Shown: positions 33,542 to 41,731 of the stretch, one piece after another
Numbering within the stretch: the first letter of the stretch is position 1
Layout: each line of letters opens with the position of its first letter
DNA from: Gemmatimonadaceae bacterium
Lineage (GTDB): Bacteria > Latescibacterota > UBA2968 > UBA8231
Length of the DNA: 64,000 nucleotides
Assembly: GCA_026706075.1 (NCBI GenBank)
Contig: JAPOZM010000091.1
Span: forward strand, 58,551 to 122,550
Direction: 5' to 3'
Notes under the pieces: model-generated
Databases searched by the model: none
What the model was told of the DNA's origin: nothing
Seen by the model: the letters and a program-made list of their open reading frames with translations, nothing else
Made by a program: the position numbers and the translations under genes

Positions 33542-34030
33542 ACGCGCCATCGACGAGCTGACCGCGGAGCTCGAACGAGCGCGAGAGCGAGTGGAGGCCA
33601 TCTACTCCAAGCTCGGCCAGGCCCGGGACACGACTCTTCCGCGCATCGGCCGCACCGATGACAGCGCGCTGGTCGTGGCCGGCTACCTCGAAACCTACTA
33701 CACCGCCCTCGAGACTTTCTTCGTCCGGGTCTCGGGTTACTTCGAGAGCGACGTGCCGCAGGGCTGTTGGCATGCCACCCTGCTGGAGAAGATGAACCTC
33801 GAAATCGGAGGGATACGGGCGAAGGTGGTGGGGGACCGCACCTCGTCCGCCTCCGCGAGTTGCTCCGTTTTCGCCACTTCCGCCGCTACTACGTCGAGAT
33901 GGAGTACGACTGGGCTCGCATCGACTTCCTGCTCGCGACCCTGGACGAGGCCCATCCGGCGGTGCTGAGCGATCTCGGGGCGTTTCGTGCATTCCTCCGC
34001 GAGGTCCGTGACCGCACGGGCCCCGGCTAG
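33525..34030 (+). pseudogene. HEPN/HepT-like toxin, frameshifted
   Basis: The frame from the ATG at 33525 begins with a coiled, helical segment (AIDELTAELERARERVEAIY) and ALVVAGYLETYYTALETFF, then loses homology after KVVGDRT at about 33838. The next frame carries on naturally with LVRLRELLRFRHFRRYYVEM and EYDWARIDFLLATL to the TAG at 34030. The RFRH...YY part is the HepT-like RNase motif region. One missing base (accgcacc[c]tcgtc) explains the break. It pairs with the MNT gene. Its last base pairs form CTAG, also used as the stop of the convergent gene. Confidence 0.7.
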
Positions 34031-35337
34031 TCATCCCCCCTCGGCAGCCGCCGCAGCCACACCTTCACCTGCGCCCGCGTCGGCACCCGGCCCTCCGAGC
34101 CCTCGGCTCGCAGCCTCTCCCACAGCTCCCCGGCGCCCCAGCCGCGCAGGCTCTCCAGGGAGGTGAACCCCGCCGCCGCCAGGCGGTTGCCGTACTCCGT
34201 CCCGATCCCCTGGTGCAGGTACAGCGCCACCACCTGGCGCAGATCCGCGGCGCTCGAATCGCCCAACATCGCCTCGACCTCGGCCCAGCGGCGCTCGCTT
34301 CTCCATCCCGTCAGCTGCGTCAGGTGTGACACGCCGGCCGCCTTCAGGGCCCGCCGCTGCTCCGGACCGATGGCCGCGGCATCGGCCACCCTCGGCGTTC
34401 GCGACGTGACGACCACGCGGTCGACGGCGAGATAACCGGCCACCGAGACGACCACGGCCACGGCGATGGCAGCCGCCCGCGCCAGCCGCCCCGCGGCGGG
34501 CCCCTGCTGAGCGAAACAGCCGAAGGGGGGCGCCAGCCGGTGCCAGACCAGCAGCCGGTACACCGTGGCGCACCCCAGGGCGAAAGGCGGGAATCCGAGG
34601 AATCCCAGCAGGGGCATCTCGAAGAGCTTGAGCTCGTCGAAGAAGGGGACCGTGTAGATCCACTTGGCGCGGGCCCAGTAGTTGAAGAACTCCCAGCAGC
34701 CGCCGGCGATGGCGCCGGCCAGCAGCATGCGCAGGGTGGGGCCGTACTCGCCGCGCTCCCACTGGCTCAGCCAGCCGTCCGCGGCGCGGCGATAGACCAT
34801 CGGCGCCAGGATCAGGGGCGCGACACCCCAGATCAGCGGGTAGAACCGCGTCGGATCGAGCAGGCACAGCGCCAGGCTGGCGGCGCCGGCCGCCTGCAGG
34901 GCCAGCAGGAACCGCGGACCGGAGCGAAGGGGACGGAGGCGGACGGAGGCGGCGACGCCTCGGGCGCCGAGCCAGTGATCGATCCAGAACACGCCCGGCA
35001 GCACCGTCCCGAAGGCGATGACCGTCCCCGCCAGGCGCGCGGCGTCCACGTCGGTGACCATGACGTAGTGCCAGTTCCGCAGCCCCAGGTTGGCCAGCTC
35101 GCAGGCGAACCAGAGCACGGCGGACCACGCCATGAGGAGGGCGAAGGATCGCGCGGCGAGGCGGGCGATCAGCGAACGGCCCTCGGCCCGGGCGATGAGC
35201 TGGTCGAAGGTGAAGAGGAGGCCGGCCCAGGCGAAGAGGAAGAAGAAGGTGGCCACCGGCTCCACGCCGAGGGCGGCGAGCGTATAGAAGCCGGCCATCC
35301 AGGCCACGCCCAGGACCGCCGGAACGGGGGACCTCAT
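34027..35337 (-). CDS. Lycopene-cyclase-like membrane protein with C-terminal helical-hairpin domain
   Basis: About 436 residues. Residues 1-320 contain eight or so membrane helices, with ELANLGLRNWHYVM and CWEFFNYWARAKWIYTVPFF, motifs I associate with lycopene cyclase/carotenoid-type integral proteins (including YTVPF.DE...FE.PLLGFLGF). The C-terminal ~110 residues are soluble and read as a DUF4332-like helix-hairpin-helix module (IGPEQRRALKAAGVSHLTQL). The enzymatic role is uncertain; a membrane-lipid or pigment function is plausible. The start at 35337 gives MRSPVPAVLGVAWMAG and lies four bases after the antitoxin stop, so it may be co-transcribed. Confidence 0.55.
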   Translation of the reverse strand: MRSPVPAVLGVAWMAGFYTLAALGVEPVATFFFLFAWAGLLFTFDQLIARAEGRSLIARLAARSFALLMAWSAVLWFACELANLGLRNWHYVMVTDVDAARLAGTVIAFGTVLPGVFWIDHWLGARGVAASVRLRPLRSGPRFLLALQAAGAASLALCLLDPTRFYPLIWGVAPLILAPMVYRRAADGWLSQWERGEYGPTLRMLLAGAIAGGCWEFFNYWARAKWIYTVPFFDELKLFEMPLLGFLGFPPFALGCATVYRLLVWHRLAPPFGCFAQQGPAAGRLARAAAIAVAVVVSVAGYLAVDRVVVTSRTPRVADAAAIGPEQRRALKAAGVSHLTQLTGWRSERRWAEVEAMLGDSSAADLRQVVALYLHQGIGTEYGNRLAAAGFTSLESLRGWGAGELWERLRAEGSEGRVPTRAQVKVWLRRLPRGDD

Positions 35338-35341
35338 CCCA

Positions 35342-35605
35342 TCAGAAATCGGTTGACTCCCACAGTTCCGGATCGACGCGCCGCCCGGAGTCGATCTTTC
35401 CCTGAATCCGGGCGAACTCCTCCTCGTCCCAGCGTCCGAAGAGATGATCCATGTCTTGGTGGACTTCCGTGGACCGGCGGGACCTGGCCAGTCCGAAGTG
35501 CCTTCGCAGGGCATCCAGCGCTACCTGGTTCACGCTCTTGCCTTCCCGCTCGGCTGTTTCCTTCAACTTGGCGGCGAGTTGGGGATCCAGTCCACGAAGG
35601 GTCAT
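35342..35605 (-). CDS. FitA/RHH-type antitoxin, orphan
   Basis: An 87-residue ribbon-helix-helix protein: TLRGLDPQLAAKLKETAERE is the N-terminal strand and helix, VNQVALDALRRHFGL the second helix, and a C-terminal tail STEVHQDMDHLFGRWDE would cover a PIN-domain toxin. That tail is characteristic of FitA/VapB-type antitoxins. No PIN toxin gene follows: the next gene on the strand is a membrane protein. The upstream frame extends 20 residues to 35665, but the domain begins at 35605. Confidence 0.75.
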   Translation of the reverse strand: MTLRGLDPQLAAKLKETAEREGKSVNQVALDALRRHFGLARSRRSTEVHQDMDHLFGRWDEEEFARIQGKIDSGRRVDPELWESTDF

Positions 35606-35695
35606 GCTTTTCAGTCGGTCCGCGAAGTACCTCCTTGAAGTGCCATGGCTATGCGATAGCGGCACGATCCATCAGATGAGACAGGCGGTTCTTTG

Positions 35696-36205
35696 TCAGT
35701 CAGGGACTATTTGTCCACTCATCCTGTGGGGGGGCCAAACTTGCTCCTGAAACACCTCATTCGGATAGATCCCGATCACGGCCTTCTTGGCCAAGTGGAA
35801 AGCGTTGCAGGTCCGCCCACTCTGCAAGAATTCTCGAAGAGTGTAGAGCGCTGCCTTGGGACCCATCGAAGTCTCGCATCTCGGGACAATCGTCCGGATA
35901 TAGTCGATGGGCCTTTCCGAGAAGGCGCCTACACACCCAAAATCCCGCTTCACGGATCGACTGAGACGGGGTTTCCTCGGATTCTGCGAGTAGAAAAAGT
36001 GGACATCGAAGTCCTTTACCTCACGACCGCCGACCAAATACTGAAGGGCGGCACCTTGGCACAGGGCCACAAGGATCAGACGCGCCCGGTACGGCTCGAC
36101 TAGGTGCGGATTGCGCCTAAAGAAGTCCTCCTCCTCTGCAAGGGCTAGTCCTGCCAGGCAGCGGAGTTCATGTGAGGTTACTGGCTGAGGAGTACCTGTT
36201 CTCAT
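35696..36205 (-). CDS. Nucleotidyltransferase-like protein of unknown role
   Basis: A 169-residue protein whose middle (VALCQGAALQYLVGGREVKD then FDVHFFY) resembles a family of small hypothetical proteins with CQGAALHY and KDFDVW.F motifs, which have the look of a minimal nucleotidyltransferase. The C-terminus CNAFHLAKKAVIGIYPNEVF is also family-like. The ATG at 36205 has only a weak ribosome binding site. Composition is AT-richer than the hydrolase gene beyond it, so this is probably the right edge of the accessory island. Confidence 0.5.
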   Translation of the reverse strand: MRTGTPQPVTSHELRCLAGLALAEEEDFFRRNPHLVEPYRARLILVALCQGAALQYLVGGREVKDFDVHFFYSQNPRKPRLSRSVKRDFGCVGAFSERPIDYIRTIVPRCETSMGPKAALYTLREFLQSGRTCNAFHLAKKAVIGIYPNEVFQEQVWPPHRMSGQIVPD

Positions 36206-36244
36206 CGCCTAGGTGCTACCCGCTCCTGGTTTCGCCCCATCCCC

Positions 36245-38083
36245 TCAGCGCAGCGGCCCCCGGCTCGAGTCCGCCAGCGGCACCGGCGCCGACAGCCTCA
36301 CCAAGTCGGGCAGGTCGATCTCCTGCAGCAGTCCGAAACAGAGCAGGGGCGCGTCGGCCGCGTAGGACGAGGGCCACTCCACCAGCCGGTCCAGCGAGTC
36401 GATCAGACCGGCGGTGACGATCCCGGCGAAGCGCCGGGGCTGCAGGGCCGCCGCCAGCAGGCAGAGGACGGGCGAGGTCCGGCCCCCGGCGCGCAGGTAG
36501 AGGTCGCCGGGGTAATGGCGGGACGCCCAGTCGGCCACGGCCAGCAGCTGCCCGGTCATGATGCCCAGGGACCGCTCCCCGGCGCTGGCCAGGAGCATGT
36601 GGAACTGGAAGGCGCAGGCGTTCTCCCCGGCGCCGAAGAGGTCGACGGCCAGCACCCGGCGCCTCTCCTCCAGGGCCTGACGCGCCAGGGCCGCCGACCC
36701 GCGGCGCCCCCCGTCGTTGACCACGATCTCCGTGCCCTTCGCCCTTCCCCCAGGCTCCAGAACGGTCACCGGCACCGACCAGGGGCCGACGCGCAGGGCC
36801 CCGTCGCTCAGGGCCAGGGCGCCCCGCGAGGCCCGCCTGTCCACGGCGCCCTCCGCCTCGTAGCGGCCCAGGTGCAGGACCCGCTCCAGCCTTCGGCGGG
36901 TCACCGGGGCCGCCGGCCGGGCCTTGCCGCGCCCGCGGCGGATGCGCCGCAGGTGGTCCTGCGCCAGCGAGTAGAGGGTGGCGTTGTCGGCGGGCAGCCC
37001 CACGCTCAGCTCGCTCTCCGGCAGCAGCTCCTCCTCGTACGGCAGGTCGTCGTCCGGCGTGTCCAGGCCCCAGTGCTTGTTCAGGAAGCGGTAGAGCTGG
37101 CCGCGGTTGTCGCTCTCGTAGTTGTGGGTCCCGGGGTCGACGTTGTCGTGCAGCTCGATGTCGCCGCCGGCGCCCAGGCTCTCGAAGACGGCGCGGGCCG
37201 GCCGGAACACGGAGAGCCGCGTGCGCCGGGTCTGGAAGCAGCAGTCGTCCTCGCGGTTGTAGATCAGCAGCGTCGGCCGCGGCGCGAACATGGCGGTGAG
37301 CACGTCGTAGTCGGCGGCGGTGCACAGGTCGGCGGGGCACTGCTCCAGGTCGCCCATGTCGGCGGCGCACCGGCACCGCTGCCACACCGGCGAGTGGCCG
37401 GCCACGGGCACGGGAACGGTGACCCGCTCGTCGAGGGCGGACAGGACCGCCGTCTGCCAGCCGCCGCCGGAGAGCCCGGTCATGGCCACCCGCGAGGGGT
37501 CGGCGTGGCGGTGGGCGAGGAGCACGTCGAGGCCGCGCTTCATCAGCAGGTAGAACACGCCGACGCCGGCGACGCCGCAGAAGTCGAGGAGGCTGATGCG
37601 CATGTGGTCGCTGTCGGAGCGCAACTCCCCCATGCCGATGAACTCGGTGTTCAGCGCCAGCATGCCGCGCCTGGCCAGGTTGATGCAGCGCGCCTGCTTG
37701 TAGTCCATCGCCTTGCCGCCGGCGTGGTGGCCGTTGGGGTTGAGCACGGCGGGCGCCTTGCCGCTGAGGTTGGTGGGCTCGTAGAGCAGGGCGGGCACCC
37801 ACAGGCCGGGGTAACCCTCGTAGCGCAGCTTGCGGATGCGGTACCCCGGGCCGGCGTCGATCACGCCGCGCTGCTCGACGCGGGGCTGCTCCTCCAGGAT
37901 GCCGGCGGGATGGCCGCGCAGGAACAGGTCGAGGACGGCGGCGCGGGCCCTGGCGGCGCGTCGCTTCCAGGCCGCGGGGGAGGAGGGTTTCTCCAGGCGC
38001 GGGAGGCGCTCGTCGAGGAAGGCGAGCAGCTCCCGGCTGGCGGTGCGCCGGCCGAGGAGGCGGCGGGACAGGGCGCGTTCCAT
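36245..38083 (-). CDS. Alpha/beta-hydrolase, acetyl-xylan-esterase/dienelactone-hydrolase type
   Basis: A 612-residue protein. The N-terminal ~90 residues are helical; then an alpha/beta hydrolase core begins with WVPALLYEP and PAVLNPNGHHAGG. The nucleophile elbow is MTGLSGGGWQT (G-L-S-G-G). A later DNVDPGTHNYE supplies a possible His. The C-terminal ~200 residues look like a second, degenerate hydrolase half. The family acts on esters of carbohydrates or similar. The start at 38083 has GGAG eight bases upstream; a start at 38089 would be too close to it. It follows the small conserved gene, separated by a terminator. Confidence 0.7.
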   Translation of the reverse strand: MERALSRRLLGRRTASRELLAFLDERLPRLEKPSSPAAWKRRAARARAAVLDLFLRGHPAGILEEQPRVEQRGVIDAGPGYRIRKLRYEGYPGLWVPALLYEPTNLSGKAPAVLNPNGHHAGGKAMDYKQARCINLARRGMLALNTEFIGMGELRSDSDHMRISLLDFCGVAGVGVFYLLMKRGLDVLLAHRHADPSRVAMTGLSGGGWQTAVLSALDERVTVPVPVAGHSPVWQRCRCAADMGDLEQCPADLCTAADYDVLTAMFAPRPTLLIYNREDDCCFQTRRTRLSVFRPARAVFESLGAGGDIELHDNVDPGTHNYESDNRGQLYRFLNKHWGLDTPDDDLPYEEELLPESELSVGLPADNATLYSLAQDHLRRIRRGRGKARPAAPVTRRRLERVLHLGRYEAEGAVDRRASRGALALSDGALRVGPWSVPVTVLEPGGRAKGTEIVVNDGGRRGSAALARQALEERRRVLAVDLFGAGENACAFQFHMLLASAGERSLGIMTGQLLAVADWASRHYPGDLYLRAGGRTSPVLCLLAAALQPRRFAGIVTAGLIDSLDRLVEWPSSYAADAPLLCFGLLQEIDLPDLVRLSAPVPLADSSRGPLR

Positions 38084-38162
38084 CTGCATCACTCCGGTGA
38101 GGGACCGCCGAAGGCTAGGCCGGCGGGATATGCCCGGCAAAGCCGCGGGATGCGCCGGCCGG

Positions 38163-38199
38163 CAAAGAGAAAGGCGCCGGCGGAAACCCACCGGCGCCT
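38163..38199 (-). terminator. Rho-independent terminator of the small conserved gene
   Basis: On the minus strand AGGCGCCGG (199-191) pairs with CCGGCGCCT (180-172) around a ten-base loop, followed by TTTCTCTTT. It separates the small gene from the hydrolase gene downstream. Confidence 0.75.
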
Positions 38200-38230
38200 G
38201 GATGCCTCTGGTCTTGCTTCCTGAGGAGAC

Positions 38231-38428
38231 TCAGCTGGAGCGCTTGAGCACGGGAAGGCCGTTGCGGCTCTCGGCCACCTGGTAGCCGTCGGGCACCGCG
38301 TCGAGGGCGCCCTCGCGCGCCTCCTTGGCGAAGAAGAAGATGTTCTGGGTGTTCCCGTTCTTCAGGGTCGTGGTCTTCTGGTGGAGGATGTAGGACGTTC
38401 CCTTCGAGTTCGTGAACGAAAACGGCAT
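38231..38428 (-). CDS. Small conserved protein of unknown function
   Basis: A 65-residue protein, MPFSFTNSKGTSYILHQKTT then TQNIFFFAKEAREGALDAVP and a C-terminus GLPVLKRSS. I know close relatives as small uncharacterised proteins with YFLH..., YFFAKE and GLPVLK motifs; no function is established. AGGAG lies about ten bases upstream of the ATG, and a terminator follows, so it is probably its own short transcript. Confidence 0.7.
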   Translation of the reverse strand: MPFSFTNSKGTSYILHQKTTTLKNGNTQNIFFFAKEAREGALDAVPDGYQVAESRNGLPVLKRSS

Positions 38429-38515
38429 GGGCGAGAGCTCCTCTCGTCGGTTGAGTGTGGATCGATGGGCCAAAAGTACCCAAGTTCGCCGAAATCTGCC
38501 ACGTCCCCGGCGTCC

Positions 38516-38545
38516 TTGACATGCCTTGAGCCGCCGGGCTACATC
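38516..38545 (+). promoter_or_regulatory. Sigma70-type promoter of the Nudix/GNAT pair
   Basis: TTGACA at 38516-38521 and TACATC at 38540-38545 are separated by 18 bp, and the GTG start at 38566 is about 15 bases after the expected transcript start. No strong Shine-Dalgarno is seen. Confidence 0.55.
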
Positions 38546-38565
38546 TACCGCCCCAAAGGCCCCCC

Positions 38566-39342
38566 GTGACAGACGAACCGAACGTCATCCCCGCCGGCGA
38601 GAATCCCTTCGGGGGCGTGATCCCCGAACCCCAGGCCCTCGACCCCGACCCGGCCCGCTTCGCCGCCCAACTCGAGGCCTCCATGGCCCGCTGGCGCGAC
38701 CAGGAATACCGCGTCGTCTGGCTCGAGATCTCCCTCGACCGGGCGGCGCTGATCCCCGTGGCCGCGGCCGCCGGCTTCGGCTTCCACCACTCCAACGACG
38801 ACAGCCTGATGATGACGGCGCGCCTCGAGGAGGGCGCCTTCATCCCCGCCCACGCCTCGCACTACATCGGCGCCGGCGGCGTGGCCATCAACGACCGGGA
38901 CGAGCTGCTCGTGGTCAGCGAGCGGTACCACCGCACCCCCCGCCGCCGCGGGAGCTACAAGCTGCCCGGCGGCGCCCTGCACGAGGGGGAGCACCTGGTG
39001 GAAGGCATCGTCCGCGAGGTCTTCGAGGAGACGGGGGTGCGCACCGAGTTCGACGCCCTCGTCTGCTTCCGCCACTGGCACGGCTACCGCTACGGCAAGT
39101 CCGACATCTACTTCGTCTGCCGCCTGCGGCCCCTCGACGAGCGCATCACCATCCAGGAGGAGGAGATCGCCGAGAGCCGCTGGATGCCGGTGCAGGAGTA
39201 CTACGAAGCCGAGGGGGTGAGCGACTTCAACAAGCAGATCGTGCGCGCCGCCCGCGACAGCGCCGGCATCCGCCCCACCGAGCTGGAGGGCTACGGCGAC
39301 CCGGCGCGGTTCGAGTTCTTCATGCCCCACCTCGACAGGTAG
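38566..39342 (+). CDS. Nudix hydrolase with NUDT6-like N-terminal domain
   Basis: A 258-residue protein. Residues ~35-90 (RWRDQEYRVVWLEISLD then AAAGFGFHHSND) match the pre-Nudix domain of NUDT6-type proteins. Residues ~100-230 are the Nudix domain with the box GGALHEGEHLVEGIVREV followed by FEETGV, fitting GX5EX7REXXEEXG. It probably hydrolyses a nucleotide derivative. The start is a GTG. The GNAT gene begins 24 bases downstream, so they likely share one transcript. Confidence 0.8.
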   Translation: MTDEPNVIPAGENPFGGVIPEPQALDPDPARFAAQLEASMARWRDQEYRVVWLEISLDRAALIPVAAAAGFGFHHSNDDSLMMTARLEEGAFIPAHASHYIGAGGVAINDRDELLVVSERYHRTPRRRGSYKLPGGALHEGEHLVEGIVREVFEETGVRTEFDALVCFRHWHGYRYGKSDIYFVCRLRPLDERITIQEEEIAESRWMPVQEYYEAEGVSDFNKQIVRAARDSAGIRPTELEGYGDPARFEFFMPHLDR

Positions 39343-39366
39343 CGGGACCCGCCCCGCGGCTGCGCA

Positions 39367-40512
39367 GTGAGCCTCGACGTCGTCCAGCTCTCCGGCGCCG
39401 ACTTCGACGAGGCGATCTCGTTCCTCGACGGCGTCTTCGGCGAGCACCGGCCCCACGACTTCGCCACCCTCCTGCCGTCGATCTACCAGCCCTGCGACGA
39501 CCTGATGTCCTGCAACCACGCCCTGCGCGAGGACGGGCGCATCCGCGCCATCGTCGGCCTCTTCCCCATCGACTGGCAGGTCGGCGGCCGGCTGCTGAAG
39601 GTCGGCGGCATCGGCGGCGTCTCCACCCACCCCGGCGCCCGCGGCAGGGGCTTCATGGGGATCCTCATGCGCCACTGCGTGGAGCGCATGAAGGCCGAGG
39701 GCTTCCACCTCTCCTGGCTCGGCGGGCAGCGCCAGCGCTACGGCTACTTCGGGTACGAGAAGTGCGGCCAGACGGTCTCCTTCGACCTGGGGAGGGCCAA
39801 CCTGCGCCACGCCTGCCCGGAGACGGCGGGTCTGCGCTTCGAGGCCCTCGAGCCGGGCCACTCCGAGCGACTGCAACAGGCCTGGCGGATGCACCGGGCC
39901 CAGCAGGTCCACTGCCTGCGCCGCCTGCCCTGGTTCCACCGCTACCTGCGCGCCTGGCACAACCGCCCCCACGCGGCCCTCGACGGTTCCGGCGAGATGG
40001 CCGGTTACCTGGTGGCCGGCGGCGATGGCGGCCAGGTGGTGGAGTTGGTCGCCCGCGACCAGGAGACGGCCCTGGCCATGGCTCCCGCGTGGGTGCAGGG
40101 GCGAGACTCCGGCTCCGTGCGCTTCTCCCTGCCGCCGGAGCAGCGGGACCTGGTGCGAGGGCTGGGCGCCGTCGCGGAGTCGGTGAGCGTGGCCTCCTCC
40201 GGGAACTGGCAGATCTTCGACTGGGCGGCGACGGTGGAGGCGCTGATGGGGATCCGCGACGGTCTGCCGGAGGGTGAGGCCGACCTTGGCATCGAGGGCT
40301 ATGGAAAGCTGAGGATCCGCGTGCGGGACGGACGGGTCGAGTGCCTTCGGGAGGATGCCGGCGGCGGCGTCGCCTGGGACCCGCGAACGGCGATGCGCGC
40401 TCTCTTCGGCCCCCTGGCGCCGGACCAGGTGACCGCCGTGCCACCGGCCCTGGACGCCCTGCGGGGCTGGTGCCCGCTGCCTCTCGGCTGGCTGCGTCCC
40501 GACGGAGTGTAG
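39367..40512 (+). CDS. GNAT-family N-acetyltransferase, two-domain
   Basis: A 381-residue protein with an N-terminal GNAT domain: GGIGGVSTHPGARGRGFMGI is the acetyl-CoA-binding strand-loop (here with the RGRGFMG version), and SWLGGQRQRYGYFGYE is typical of Eis-like or related GNATs. The C-terminal part (about 260-381) resembles an SCP2-like or substrate-binding add-on. The start is a GTG at 39367. The substrate is unknown. Its last ~24 codons are copied immediately downstream of the stop. Confidence 0.7.
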   Translation: MSLDVVQLSGADFDEAISFLDGVFGEHRPHDFATLLPSIYQPCDDLMSCNHALREDGRIRAIVGLFPIDWQVGGRLLKVGGIGGVSTHPGARGRGFMGILMRHCVERMKAEGFHLSWLGGQRQRYGYFGYEKCGQTVSFDLGRANLRHACPETAGLRFEALEPGHSERLQQAWRMHRAQQVHCLRRLPWFHRYLRAWHNRPHAALDGSGEMAGYLVAGGDGGQVVELVARDQETALAMAPAWVQGRDSGSVRFSLPPEQRDLVRGLGAVAESVSVASSGNWQIFDWAATVEALMGIRDGLPEGEADLGIEGYGKLRIRVRDGRVECLREDAGGGVAWDPRTAMRALFGPLAPDQVTAVPPALDALRGWCPLPLGWLRPDGV

Positions 40513-40590
40513 GGAGCCCCTGCCCCCGGCCCTGGCCGCCCTCCGGGGCTGGTGCCCGCCTCGGCTGGCGGCACCGACGGGGTCTGAGGT
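40441..40590 (+). repeat. 3'-end duplication of the GNAT gene, downstream of its stop
   Basis: The last ~24 codons (40441-40512) reappear after the stop at 40523-40588, offset by 82 bases, with most of about 66 aligned bases matching. The core GGCCCTGG.CGCCCT.CGGGG then GCTGGTGCCCG is shared. The copy is not part of an extended frame. It occupies half of the 134-base gap to the convergent dehydrogenase gene. Confidence 0.75.
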
Positions 40591-40646
40591 TCAGGGGCCT
40601 CCGGCCCGGCTCCGAACCCGCCGCGGCCTGCAAGATCCCCGCCCCC

Positions 40647-41639
40647 TCAAGCCAGCCCCACCTTCTCCAGCACCTCCGGGTTGACCACGTTGCGGGGCCG
40701 GCGCCCCTCGAGGACGGCGACGATCTCCCGCGCCCCGAGCTCGGCCATGCGGGTCCGTGCGGTGACCGTGTTCGAGCCGCTGTGGGGCGTCGCAACCACC
40801 CGATCGAGGGCCACGAGCCGTGCCGAGTCGCCGACGGGCGGTTCCGTGGCCTGGCAGTCGAGGCCGGCGCCGGCCAGGTGGCCGGCCTCCAGGGCCGCGA
40901 TCAGGGCCGGCTCGTCGACGAGGCCGCCGCGGGCGGTGTTGATCAGCCAGCTCCCCGGCCTCATGCGCCGCAGGAAGCCGGCGTCGACGATGCCGGCGTT
41001 CTCCTGCGACATGGGCAGGTGCAGGCTGACGGCGTCGGAGCCGGCCAGCAGGCCGTCGAGGTCGACCGGCTCGGCGCCGATCTCGCGCAGCCTGTCCGGA
41101 TCGACCCAGGGGTCGTGGACCTGGACCCGCATGCGGAACCCGAGGGCCCGGCGGACCACCTCGGCGCCGATCCGTCCGCAGCCGAGGAGGCCGAGGGTCA
41201 TCGATGCCAGATCCTCTCCCATGAAGGCCTCGTAGCCGCCGGCCTTCACGTGCCGGTCCTGGGCGGAGAGGCCGCGCACCGCGGCCAGCAGCAGGCCCAT
41301 GGCGAGGTCGGCCACGGCGTCGGCCATGACCCCCGGGGTGTAGCAGACCACGATCCCCCGCCGCGTGCAGTAGTCGACATCGACCCGGTCGTAGCCGACG
41401 CCGTTGCGGCAGACGACCTTGAGCCGGTCGGCATCGGCCATGGTCGACTCGTCCAGGCGCTCGGCCCCCGCGAGGATGGCGTCGGCGCCGCTCAGCGACT
41501 CGCGGGTGTCGTCGTCGAGCCAGTCGGGCGCCCCGTAGCGGTGCTCCCAGTCGATGCCCGCGGCGTCGAAGATCTCCGCCGAGGGCCGGCGGCCGGCGAT
41601 GTCGAGATTGACGGTGATGACGGCCCGTGGCCTGCCCAT
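40647..41639 (-). CDS. D-2-hydroxyacid dehydrogenase, phosphoglycerate-dehydrogenase-like
   Basis: A 330-residue NAD-dependent dehydrogenase. The Rossmann motif is LGLLGCGRIGAEV near residue 150; catalytic Arg sits in NTARGGLVDE, Glu in CQATEPP, and His in TPHSGSNT. SerA-type regulatory domains are absent, so this is a short PGDH or glyoxylate/hydroxypyruvate-reductase-like form. AGGAG precedes the ATG at 41639. It is transcribed divergently from DAHP synthase across 92 bases, suggesting shared control but not a shared pathway. Confidence 0.85.
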   Translation of the reverse strand: MGRPRAVITVNLDIAGRRPSAEIFDAAGIDWEHRYGAPDWLDDDTRESLSGADAILAGAERLDESTMADADRLKVVCRNGVGYDRVDVDYCTRRGIVVCYTPGVMADAVADLAMGLLLAAVRGLSAQDRHVKAGGYEAFMGEDLASMTLGLLGCGRIGAEVVRRALGFRMRVQVHDPWVDPDRLREIGAEPVDLDGLLAGSDAVSLHLPMSQENAGIVDAGFLRRMRPGSWLINTARGGLVDEPALIAALEAGHLAGAGLDCQATEPPVGDSARLVALDRVVATPHSGSNTVTARTRMAELGAREIVAVLEGRRPRNVVNPEVLEKVGLA

Positions 41640-41731
41640 GGACGCTCCTATATTTGGTCGCGGAAATCGAGCGCCTGAATAAGGCCCGCCCGCCGGCTCC
41701 GCGCCACCGCCCGCCATCCCGGAGGAGACCG

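Noticed and set aside
38119..38167. Pair of ~24-bp near-repeats (GCGGGAT...CCGGCAAAG) upstream of the hydrolase gene
   Set aside because: They are short and GC-rich, and differ by several bases. They could be chance similarity and no function is apparent.
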